DNA from: Alistipes sp. UBA940
GTDB taxonomy: Bacteria; Bacteroidota; Bacteroidia; Bacteroidales; Rikenellaceae
NCBI GenBank assembly: GCA_002293425.1
Contig: DBDE01000036.1
Location: 1 to 14,408 of the forward strand
DNA length: 14,408 bases
Reading direction: 5' to 3'
Every line of letters begins with the position of its first letter. The first letter of the stretch is position 1. Shown one piece after another: positions 1-5,631 of this stretch. The translations under genes and the position numbers were made by a program. The notes below the pieces were generated by a model. That model did not search any database and was not told the DNA's origin. It was given only the letters and a program-made list of their open reading frames with translations.

Positions 1-47
1 AGAGTTAGGCTACGCAACGCCCAGGCTAACGCGGAACAGAATCTACC

Positions 48-90
48 ACCCCGCCTCTTCGAGGCACCCCTCCTTAGCAAGGAGGGGAAA
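48..90. repeat. Double stem-loop intergenic repeat
   Basis: Two perfect hairpins lie back to back. The first has stem gcctc (53-57) and gaggc (61-65) with a 3-nt loop. The second has a 9-bp stem, cccctcctt (67-75) and aaggagggg (79-87), with loop agc. Neither is followed by a U-tract on either strand (a short A-run follows on the plus strand), so a simple terminator is unlikely. The arrangement recalls REP/BIME-type dispersed elements. That it is dispersed in the genome is inference, since only one copy of this exact sequence is in the window. Confidence 0.6.
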
Positions 91-111
91 AAGCTAAAGC
101 AAAGTCGAAAG

Positions 112-135
112 AAAAAAGCCGGAATAATTTCCGGC
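112..135 (-). terminator. Rho-independent terminator of the zeta-toxin operon
   Basis: Read on the minus strand, a 7-bp stem (gccggaa at 118-124 pairing with ttccggc at 129-135, 4-nt loop) is followed by six T residues (112-117). It starts two bases after the stop codon of the 47-aa protein gene, so it closes the two-gene minus-strand unit. Confidence 0.8.
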
Positions 136-137
136 CG

Positions 138-281
138 TCATTTTCCATTTCCCACTATCGATATCCCATCATCACTGTCCAAAGCCTCCTCGCGGCGACG
201 CTCCTCCATCAACTCCTGACCCTGACGAATAGCCTCGTCAATGGTCTGCTGCAACTGCTTTATGTCCACCGTCTCACTCAT
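138..281 (-). CDS. Small acidic helical protein paired with zeta-type toxin (candidate antitoxin)
   Basis: A 47-residue protein starting at ATG 281-279 (MSETVDIKQ...). The open frame extends upstream to 329, but that extension lies inside the toxin gene; the ATG at 281 overlaps the toxin gene's end (stop at 276-274) by 8 nt, so translational coupling is likely. The sequence has no signal peptide or membrane segment. Residues 5-35 are predicted helical and rich in Glu, Gln and Arg, followed by a short tail ending GISIVGNGK. Small proteins with a helix followed by a short strand-forming tail often accompany COG4185 zeta-like kinases, which makes an antitoxin role plausible. That is inference from context and shape; I do not recognise the family. 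The terminator directly after the stop supports it being the last gene of the unit. Confidence 0.6.
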   Translation of the reverse strand: MSETVDIKQLQQTIDEAIRQGQELMEERRREEALDSDDGISIVGNGK

Positions 282-846
282 AATGCTCCAACATCCTATA
301 AGTCGCCGCATCGTAAACCGTCCGCTCATCCATCCGCGAACCCGTGGCTATCTTGCGCCCATAATTCACATCGTCCGAATGATACATCATCCAATAATCG
401 GCCACCGGCATATAAATATTGAACAAATTCTTTATCCCCGCCCTATACCTGCGGCGGATCACACTCTCAGGAATATTATGACCACCCTCACCCACCCGCT
501 GAGCCACCCGCTTCACCGCCTGCTCGGGCGACGGAAGCCACAAATACAACAACGTGACAAAATAGCCCTTATCCTGCGCATCTTTGATCAGGGAGTAATA
601 GGACTTGGTGGCCAGCGTGGTCTCAAAAGCAAAATCGGCACCGGAGTTAATCAGCTCGCGCATCCTCATCAGCATAATCTTGCCCGCCTGAATTGCCACG
701 CTCTCGGGATTAAACGGAGAGAGACCCTTGGCAATCTCGTCGGCATTGACCAGCTCCGACATCTCCAACATTTCGGGCATAAGCATATAGGACGCGGTGG
801 TCTTCCCCGCCCCGTTGCATCCCGAAAGTATAAAAAGTCTCGCCAA
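274..846 (-). CDS. Zeta-toxin-family P-loop kinase (COG4185-like)
   Basis: A 190-residue cytoplasmic protein. A Walker A motif, GCNGAGKTT, lies at residues 9-17. It is followed by VNADEIAKGLSP (33-44), FETTLA (74-79) and the conserved GGHNIPESVIRRRY stretch (121-134), whose arginines are expected to contact ATP phosphates. Family members phosphorylate small molecules; true zeta toxins phosphorylate UDP-N-acetylglucosamine and poison peptidoglycan synthesis. The substrate here is unknown. Length and the position of the P-loop near the N-terminus are normal for Bacteroidota homologs. The start is a TTG (846-844): no upstream ATG fits and the family begins about eight residues before the P-loop. 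The gene is followed by and overlaps a 47-aa ORF. No clear TAnnTTTG promoter is visible just upstream. Toxin activity is inferred, not shown. Confidence 0.85.
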   Translation of the reverse strand: MARLFILSGCNGAGKTTASYMLMPEMLEMSELVNADEIAKGLSPFNPESVAIQAGKIMLMRMRELINSGADFAFETTLATKSYYSLIKDAQDKGYFVTLLYLWLPSPEQAVKRVAQRVGEGGHNIPESVIRRRYRAGIKNLFNIYMPVADYWMMYHSDDVNYGRKIATGSRMDERTVYDAATYRMLEHYE

Positions 847-879
847 AAAACTACAAGCTAAAAAACAAAAAACTAATTA

Positions 880-995
880 GTCGTCAAAAGTGCTCGGATT
901 TTACGCCGACCGCGGTTTCGAGCGAGGGGACAGTACAAAACGTACGGGCCCGAGCGAAAAACAAGGAAGCGTGAAAGACGAGTGCTTTTCACGAC
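880..995. repeat. ~116 bp imperfect palindrome between toxin and DUF2795 genes
   Basis: The outer 17-nt arms (880-896 and 979-995) are inverted copies matching at 14 of 17 positions. Inside, attttacgc (898-906) and gcgtgaaag lower down form a second imperfect arm, and gtac/gtac flank a 5-nt apex in the centre. The block fills almost the whole gap between the TTG start of the toxin gene and the end of the DUF2795 gene and holds no credible ORF. It could be a dispersed non-coding element, a structured RNA, or a bidirectional 3' structure. The sequence alone does not say which. Confidence 0.5.
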
Positions 996-999
996 AAAT

Positions 1000-1221
1000 T
1001 CAATATTCTTCTTCGTTGAAGAAGAAATCATCCTTCGAAGGATAGTCCGGCCAAATATCCTCTATGCTTTCGTAGATGTCGCCCTCATCCTCGATCTCCT
1101 CCAAATTTTCGATCACCTCCAACGGGGCACCGCTGCGGACGGCATAATCCACCAGCTCCTCCTTGGTTGCAGGCCAGGGCGCGTCCTCTAACTTCGATGC
1201 CAATTCAAGCGTCCAATACAT
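1000..1221 (-). CDS. DUF2795 family small protein
   Basis: A 73-residue acidic protein starting MYWTLELASKLEDAPWPATK and ending with a Glu/Asp/aromatic-rich tail. It matches the DUF2795 family as found in Bacteroidota, which has the conserved core 'APWPATKEELVDYA' followed by 'GAPLEVIENL'. The molecular function is unknown. The ATG at 1221-1219 is preferred to a TTG two codons upstream because the family starts there and an AGG lies about 10 nt ahead. It follows the cobalamin adenosyltransferase gene by 10 nt on the same strand, so the two are probably co-transcribed. No functional link is established. Confidence 0.85.
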   Translation of the reverse strand: MYWTLELASKLEDAPWPATKEELVDYAVRSGAPLEVIENLEEIEDEGDIYESIEDIWPDYPSKDDFFFNEEEY

Positions 1222-1231
1222 AAGCAATTAC

Positions 1232-1789
1232 CTATTTTCGAATTGCGAAGCTAACAAAAAAAGTCGAAACCGCAAAACACCAATCCGAAAGTCTGTTAAG
1301 ATATTGTAAAACTTCCGCCCCTGCACCAGCCGCCACAGCCCGACGCTCGGCACGCCGGCAAACCGTTCGGCAAACGTGTGCCTGCGAAATCTTTTTGTCA
1401 CCCCCGGGAACGACAAAACCTGTGAAGCGGGTGTCGAACGAGTCCATGAACCCTTCGAGCTTATCAGTCATTAGTGATGAGTTATGAGTTATGAGTCCTT
1501 GGTGCGACATATGTCGCAGGCTTTTTCGCGTAGCCGACTCCTGACTCTTGACTGATGACTCTTGACTCGCAAGCACCTCCATAACTCTCATCAAATCATT
1601 CTGTATCTGGGCAATCTGGTCTGTGATGGCAGGAAACCCGTCCTCGATGAAATCACCCAACAACCCCAAATGGGCCGCCAACTCGTCCACCGTGCCATAA
1701 GCCTCCACCCGCGCATCGGCTTTCGAAACGCGCTCGCCGCCGATAAGAGAGGTCATCCCCTCGTCACCCGTCTTGGTATAAATCTTCAT
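1232..1789 (-). CDS. PduO-type cob(I)alamin adenosyltransferase with in-frame repeat insert
   Basis: This enzyme transfers the 5'-deoxyadenosyl group of ATP to cob(I)alamin, making coenzyme B12 in the cytoplasm. Visible family motifs are the N-terminal ATP-binding TKTGDEGMTSL (5-15), VEAYGTVDEL (28-37), QIQNDLMRVME (61-71), the C-terminal RTVCRRAERR (141-150) and YLNRLSDW (163-170). The total of 185 residues looks normal, but residues ~75-107, rich in Ser, Gln, His and Thr, do not resemble the family. They are encoded by tandem repeats and a palindrome (1469-1567), so an intergenic-type repeat appears to have entered the frame without breaking it. It lies in the loop region between the first helices and the VPGG segment, which may explain tolerance. 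The gene follows the HI0933-type flavoprotein by 81 nt and precedes DUF2795 by 10 nt. Confidence 0.85.
   Translation of the reverse strand: MKIYTKTGDEGMTSLIGGERVSKADARVEAYGTVDELAAHLGLLGDFIEDGFPAITDQIAQIQNDLMRVMEVLASQESSVKSQESATRKSLRHMSHQGLITHNSSLMTDKLEGFMDSFDTRFTGFVVPGGDKKISQAHVCRTVCRRAERRAVAAGAGAEVLQYLNRLSDWCFAVSTFFVSFAIRK
1469..1567. repeat. Tandem-repeat/palindrome block inside the adenosyltransferase gene
   Basis: From left to right the block contains three 7-nt tandem units atgagt(t/c) (1477-1497), a perfect 16-bp palindrome tgcgacatatgtcgca (1503-1518), and three gactc(c/t)tgact units (1536-1546, 1543-1553, 1557-1567; the first with one mismatch). The 7-nt and 14-nt periods are not multiples of three, so the repeats were not built by codon-unit expansion. 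The block is nevertheless 99 nt and open in the minus-strand frame. The composition is that of intergenic low-complexity DNA rather than coding DNA. Confidence 0.7.
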
Positions 1790-1805
1790 CGCTCAAAAGT
1801 TTTTT

Positions 1806-1853
1806 CGACTTAGTTCGAAGTCGTCAGCCCGCCAAGGGGCGGCGGCGGGCTGA
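1806..1853. repeat. Tandem double-hairpin element, intergenic copy
   Basis: Hairpin A is cgactt (1806-1811) with aagtcg (1818-1823). It directly abuts hairpin B, tcagcccgcc (1824-1833) with ggcgggctga (1844-1853), a 10-bp perfect stem. It lies in the 81-nt gap between the HI0933-type gene and the adenosyltransferase gene. There is no U-tract after hairpin B in the minus-strand direction, so it does not look like a classic terminator. The same architecture and the same core of hairpin B recur inside lipB (11556-11606). Confidence 0.65.
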
Positions 1854-1870
1854 AAAATACTGTAACATAA

Positions 1871-3148
1871 CTAACCTCTCAATTGAGAAGCCAGCCTGCC
1901 CGTCGAAAAGGCGATTTGCAGGTTATATCCCCCCGTGTCGGCATCCAGATCGAGCACCTCGCCCGCAAAATACAACCCCTTCACGAGGCGCGACTGCAAC
2001 GTCTCGGGATCGACCTCGGCAAGCGACACTCCCCCCGCCGTAACGATGGCCTGCTCCCACGGACCATAGTCGACAATGGGGAAAACCGCCCGCTTCATAG
2101 CACCGATAAGCCTCCCGATCTCCTCCTCGGTGAGTCGCACCGCAAAGGTCTTGGGATTGACCCCCGCCTCGTTCGCCACAAAAAAGACCAAACCCCGCGG
2201 CAACAATTTACGCAACAGATCGGCCGTAAAAGCCTTCTCGTCCAGTTCGGTCACCTCGCGCGCAATGCGATCGCGCAAAACATCCTCGGTCATCCCTGGC
2301 TTCAGGTCCAACGCCAACTCGACCTTTCGTTCATCTATCACCGCATCTACCGCCGACCGCGAAAGGCGCAAAATGGCCGCACCGTCGAGCCCCCGAGGCG
2401 AAAACTCCACCTCGCCGAACTCCTCGCAGACAACCTCGCCGTCCACCTCCAAAAAGGCGCGCGTGTTCTTCAACCTCAACCCGTTCAGCTCGGCAAACTT
2501 GGGATGGTCGCTCCGTAGCGCAACCAGCGACGGCCGCACCTCGACGATGGTGTGCCCCACCCCGTGCGCCAACCCATAGCCATCGCCCTCGCTCCCCGTC
2601 GCCGGATAGCTCGCCCCGCCCGTCGCGATCAGTACATTGCGACACTCGGCCTTGCGAATAAAACCCCGTTTGTTCTTATAATTCACCCCGTAGACCTTGC
2701 CCGACGAGGTCAAAATCTGTTCCACCTTTGTGTTCAGCATCACCACCACCTCGTTGTCGGCACACCAATAACGCAGCGCATCGCTTATTTCGTACGCCTT
2801 GCCGCCCGCCGGAAAGACACGCTTGCCCTGCTCGACTTCGAGCTTCACCCCCTGCTTTTTGAAGAAGTGACACAACCCGCCCACACCGAAAAAACCCAGC
2901 GACGGGGCGAAAAATTCGGCGCCGCCCTCCGACCGCACCTTCTCCAAAAACTCCTCGGGGGTACACATATTGGTGAGATTGCAGCGGCCCTTGCCCGTGA
3001 TGTTGACCTTGCGGGCACTCTTTTCCATCTTTTCGATGAGCAGCACGCTTTTGCCATCCCTTGCCGCCGTGCCTGCCGCCATAAGTCCCGCCGCCCCGCC
3101 GCCGACAACAATCAAATCCCAGATCTTCCTTTCTAACGTCTCCTCCAT
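1871..3148 (-). CDS. HI0933/YhiN-family NAD(P)/FAD-dependent oxidoreductase
   Basis: A 425-residue soluble flavoprotein of the BaiN/HI0933 (COG2081) family. The N-terminal Rossmann dinucleotide-binding motif VVGGGAAGLMA is at residues 14-24, followed by the family hallmark KVNITGKGRCNLTN (47-60). Later come TGGASYPATGSEGDGY and, near the C-terminus, VTAGGVSLAEVDP and LYFAGEVLDLDADTGGYNLQ, which close the FAD site. The length is normal. The physiological substrate of most members is unknown; one member was described as acting in bile-acid metabolism, but nothing here supports that specifically. The ATG at 3148-3146 lies only a few bases from the predicted transcription start of the divergent promoter, so the mRNA may be almost leaderless. 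It is the first gene of a minus-strand set with the adenosyltransferase and DUF2795. Confidence 0.9.
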   Translation of the reverse strand: MEETLERKIWDLIVVGGGAAGLMAAGTAARDGKSVLLIEKMEKSARKVNITGKGRCNLTNMCTPEEFLEKVRSEGGAEFFAPSLGFFGVGGLCHFFKKQGVKLEVEQGKRVFPAGGKAYEISDALRYWCADNEVVVMLNTKVEQILTSSGKVYGVNYKNKRGFIRKAECRNVLIATGGASYPATGSEGDGYGLAHGVGHTIVEVRPSLVALRSDHPKFAELNGLRLKNTRAFLEVDGEVVCEEFGEVEFSPRGLDGAAILRLSRSAVDAVIDERKVELALDLKPGMTEDVLRDRIAREVTELDEKAFTADLLRKLLPRGLVFFVANEAGVNPKTFAVRLTEEEIGRLIGAMKRAVFPIVDYGPWEQAIVTAGGVSLAEVDPETLQSRLVKGLYFAGEVLDLDADTGGYNLQIAFSTGRLASQLRG

Positions 3149-3153
3149 AGGGA

Positions 3154-3186
3154 TGCAAAGATAGTGAAAAATTAACTATCTTTGCA
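3154..3186. promoter_or_regulatory. Symmetric divergent promoter
   Basis: A perfect 12-bp inverted repeat, tgcaaagatagt (3154-3165) and actatctttgca (3175-3186), with a 9-nt spacer. Each arm contains the Bacteroidota -7 box TATCTTTG, one reading right (3177-3184, towards nusB, ATG at 3191) and one reading left (3163-3156, towards the flavoprotein, ATG at 3148). Both expected start sites fall within a few bases of the start codons, implying leaderless or near-leaderless mRNAs. No strong -33 element is visible on either side. The dyad could also be an operator. Confidence 0.75.
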
Positions 3187-3190
3187 CCCT

Positions 3191-4075
3191 ATGATTTCGA
3201 GGAGACTGCTTAGGATCAAGGTGCTGAAGGCGATGTACGGCTGGCTGGTGGGGGGTATGGGCGATGTTAAACTTTCGCGTAAAGAGTTGCGGGCCTCCAT
3301 CGACGCCACTTACGACCTCTATTTTCTGATGTTGTGGCTCATTGTGGAGGTTCGTCGGCTTGCGGCCGAGAGGATAGAGTTGGGCAGATCGAAATATTTG
3401 CCCACCGAGGAGGAGAAAAATCCCAACACCAAGTTTGTCGATAACCCTTTTATCCGTTCGATCGCCGATAGCGAGGTTGTGCGGGATCGGCTGAAAAAGC
3501 GTAAGTTGCGTTGGAGCGAGGATGTGATTAGAGACGTGTATAACTCTTTGACGCAGAACGAGTTGTACTCTTCATATATGTCCTCCGAGGGAGGTGATCA
3601 GCAGTTTGTGAGAGATTTTTTTTCTGCGCCGTTCGTCGAGGATAACGAACTGTTGGAAGAGGCTTTGGAGGAGCGGTCGGTGCTGTGGAGCGACGACGCC
3701 GGATTTGCAATAATAATGGTCGACCGGACGCTGGAAAAGATGAAACAGGGAAGACCTTTGCGGGTGGTGTCGCAGTTTCGGGGCGACGAGGACGAGAAGT
3801 TTGCCGACCGGTTGTTCGTCGCAGCGGTTCACGATTATGATGACAATTTGAGGCTTGTCGAGCGGTTCTCGGCCAATTGGGATGTGGAGCGCATTGCGCT
3901 GATGGACAATCTGATAGCCACCACCGCGACGGCCGAAATGCACACATTTCCCGACATTCCGACCCGTGTGGTTCTGGACGAATATATCGAGATTTCGAAA
4001 TACTATTCCACCCACGGAAGCAACCAGTTCATCAACGGGGTGCTGGATAAAATAGCAGGGGAGGTTAGGCAATGA
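3191..4075 (+). CDS. Transcription antitermination factor NusB (long Bacteroidota form)
   Basis: NusB joins the NusA/NusE(S10)/NusG complex that lets RNA polymerase read through rRNA operons. This 294-residue version has the phylum's long N-terminal region before the NusB fold. The diagnostic C-terminal part is clear: NWDVERIALMDNLI, then PDIPTRVVLDEYIEISKYYS and FINGVLDKIAGEV. The ATG at 3191 is chosen because an alternative upstream TTG at 3182 lies inside the promoter -7 box. The stop overlaps the start of the next gene in an ATGA (4072-4075), indicating translational coupling. It heads a long plus-strand operon. Confidence 0.92.
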   Translation: MISRRLLRIKVLKAMYGWLVGGMGDVKLSRKELRASIDATYDLYFLMLWLIVEVRRLAAERIELGRSKYLPTEEEKNPNTKFVDNPFIRSIADSEVVRDRLKKRKLRWSEDVIRDVYNSLTQNELYSSYMSSEGGDQQFVRDFFSAPFVEDNELLEEALEERSVLWSDDAGFAIIMVDRTLEKMKQGRPLRVVSQFRGDEDEKFADRLFVAAVHDYDDNLRLVERFSANWDVERIALMDNLIATTATAEMHTFPDIPTRVVLDEYIEISKYYSTHGSNQFINGVLDKIAGEVRQ

Positions 4076-4467
4076 AATATTTTTTCATATTTTCATTTTT
4101 TCATATTTTCATGTTGATGGGTTGCGTTAGCAAACCGGCAACAAAAACGACCCAAGGGGCGGTGTTCGATGTGCTTGCCCGAACCGACACCTTGATAGAT
4201 CTGGGGTCTGTGCGGGCGGGCGAGGTGGTGCTGTATGAGGCGCAGGTTTTAAATTCGGGCACAGAGCCGCTGGTCATCACGAGCGTGAGGAGCTCGTGCG
4301 GCTGTACGGCGGTGGAGTACGAGAAACGGCCTATCGGTGTGGGCGAGAGGGGCGATTTTTCGTTCCGGTTCGACAGCCGCGGAATGTGGGGCACGCAGTT
4401 GAAGCTCGTCGAGGTGGAGAGCTCGGGAGGTAAATACAGCATAACGGTAAAGGCTGAGGTAAACTGA
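4072..4467 (+). CDS. DUF1573 domain lipoprotein
   Basis: A 131-residue protein with a short hydrophobic signal and lipobox LMGC (Cys18), so probably a membrane-anchored lipoprotein. The remainder is a single DUF1573 domain (an immunoglobulin-like beta fold): LGSVRAGEVV, then LVITSVRSSCGCTAVEY with the characteristic SCGCT cysteine pair, and a C-terminal strand ending ITVKAEVN. The function is unknown. It sits between nusB and yajC, a gene order common in Bacteroidota, and is translationally coupled to nusB. The signal sequence is unusually Phe-rich, encoded by an AT-rich tract (4078-4115) unlike its GC-rich surroundings. Confidence 0.88.
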   Translation: MKYFFIFSFFHIFMLMGCVSKPATKTTQGAVFDVLARTDTLIDLGSVRAGEVVLYEAQVLNSGTEPLVITSVRSSCGCTAVEYEKRPIGVGERGDFSFRFDSRGMWGTQLKLVEVESSGGKYSITVKAEVN

Positions 4468-4489
4468 ATAACTTAAAATATTTTATTGT

Positions 4490-4795
4490 ATGATTTTTTT
4501 GCAGACAACGGAGGGCACGGGTGGCCTTTTCGGCGGCGGAATGGGAATGATCCTGCCGATGGTTTTGATTTTTGCGGTGATGTGGTTGTTTATGATCCGG
4601 CCGCAACAGAAACAGCAGAAGGAGCTGGCCAAGTTTCGCGAATCGCTCGAAAAGGGCAGTAAGGTGGTTACCGCGGGAGGTATCCACGGGTCGGTGAAGG
4701 AAATTAAGGCGACGACAGTGGTCATCTCGGTCGACAAGGATGTCACCATCGAGGTGGACAAGGCGATGATAATGCGCGCTCCGGCTCAGAGCTGA
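4490..4795 (+). CDS. Preprotein translocase accessory subunit YajC
   Basis: A 101-residue single-pass inner-membrane protein. A Gly-rich lead (GGLFGGGMGM) precedes one transmembrane helix (about residues 21-38, ILPMVLIFAVMWLFMI), followed by the family signature RPQQKQQKEL and a cytoplasmic domain with GSKVVTAGGIHGSVKEI. YajC associates with SecDF and stimulates SecYEG-dependent export. It starts 22 nt after the DUF1573 gene, and its stop shares one base with the ATG of the next gene (TGATG at 4793-4797). Confidence 0.93.
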   Translation: MIFLQTTEGTGGLFGGGMGMILPMVLIFAVMWLFMIRPQQKQQKELAKFRESLEKGSKVVTAGGIHGSVKEIKATTVVISVDKDVTIEVDKAMIMRAPAQS

Positions 4796-5631
4796 TGTTT
4801 GAGCACGAACCGCGCCTGCTGTACGACCCCATTCGGTACATTATGGATGGGGGCAAGCGGTTGCGTCACGACTTTGTGGTGCGGACGGCGGGGCTGTGGG
4901 GAGCTGCCGAAGATGCTCTGCCGGCTGCCGAAGCAGTGGAAATGTTCCACAACTTTACGCTGTTGCACGACGATATTATGGACAACGCACCCCTGAGGCG
5001 GGGTCGGGAGTCTGTTTTCGGCAAGTGGGGGGCCAATGTCGCCATCTTGTCGGGCGATGCGTTGATGATATTGGCTTACAGGCGATTGGGGGAGTTGCGA
5101 GCAGAGTTGTTGCCGCGGGTGCTGGCCTGTTTCAACGAGGCGGCCATCGCAGTGTGCGAGGGTCAGCGGATGGATATGGATTGCGGGGGCGACTATTTGA
5201 TGACAGTCGAACGCAAGACGGCCGCTCTTTTTGTGGGTGCGGTGTCGATGGGGGCGGTCATCGGGGGAGCTTCGGCGGACGACATCGCCCGGTTGAGGGA
5301 GTTTGCGTTGCAGTTCGGCATAGCGTTCCAGATTCAGGACGACCTGTTGGATTGCTATGGCGATGCGCGGCTGGGGAAAACCCTGGGGGGCGATATTGCG
5401 GAGGGCAAGCTGACTTTTCTTTCGTTGCAGGTTCCGGCCGAAGAGTTGGTTGCCACGGGCAGAGATGTGGCGCGGGTTATGGCACTTTATGAGAGCTATG
5501 GTGTGCGCCGGAGGGCGGAAGAGGAGATAGAGCGGCGGTTTGCTCTTGCCGTGAATGCGCTGGACGGGTTGAGTGTTTCGGGCGAAGGGTTGCGAGAGTT
5601 TGCTATCGGACAACTTGGGAGAAGTAAGTGA
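4795..5631 (+). CDS. Polyprenyl synthetase (trans-isoprenyl diphosphate synthase)
   Basis: The enzyme condenses isopentenyl diphosphate onto allylic diphosphates to make C15-C40-type chains for quinones and other isoprenoids. Both Asp-rich Mg-binding motifs are present: DDIMD at 59-63 followed by APLRRG, and DDLLD at 182-186 after FQIQ. GGKRLR is at 19-24, followed by His rather than the usual Pro. At 278 residues it is about 30-45 shorter than typical homologs, and the N-terminal helix ahead of the 'PIRYI.GGKRLR' region is largely missing. Reading upstream in frame into yajC gives no family-like sequence, so the short form seems real. Product chain length cannot be told safely. It is coupled to yajC (1-nt overlap) and to the U32 gene (GTGA overlap). 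Confidence 0.88.
   Translation: MFEHEPRLLYDPIRYIMDGGKRLRHDFVVRTAGLWGAAEDALPAAEAVEMFHNFTLLHDDIMDNAPLRRGRESVFGKWGANVAILSGDALMILAYRRLGELRAELLPRVLACFNEAAIAVCEGQRMDMDCGGDYLMTVERKTAALFVGAVSMGAVIGGASADDIARLREFALQFGIAFQIQDDLLDCYGDARLGKTLGGDIAEGKLTFLSLQVPAEELVATGRDVARVMALYESYGVRRRAEEEIERRFALAVNALDGLSVSGEGLREFAIGQLGRSK

Noticed and set aside
23..34. 12-bp sequence aggctaacgcgg with its reverse complement at 14188-14199, possible terminal inverted repeat of an element spanning the window
   Set aside because: Several 12-bp inverted matches are expected by chance in 14.4 kb, and the genes between are ordinary core genes, not a mobile element.
241..861. 206-codon plus-strand frame opposite the zeta-like gene
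   Set aside because: Low-complexity His/Pro/Arg shadow; the minus-strand kinase has a P-loop and family motifs.
1436..1567. Tandem repeats as a CRISPR-like array
   Set aside because: Units are 7-14 nt, contiguous and without spacers; no cas genes are present.
1790..1870. Cobalamin riboswitch before the adenosyltransferase gene
   Set aside because: The gap is only 81 nt, contains two simple hairpins and shows no B12-box-like sequence; a cobalamin riboswitch is normally about 200 nt.
3182..3190. TTG at 3182 as nusB start
   Set aside because: It lies inside the promoter -7 box; the ATG at 3191 matches the family N-terminus.
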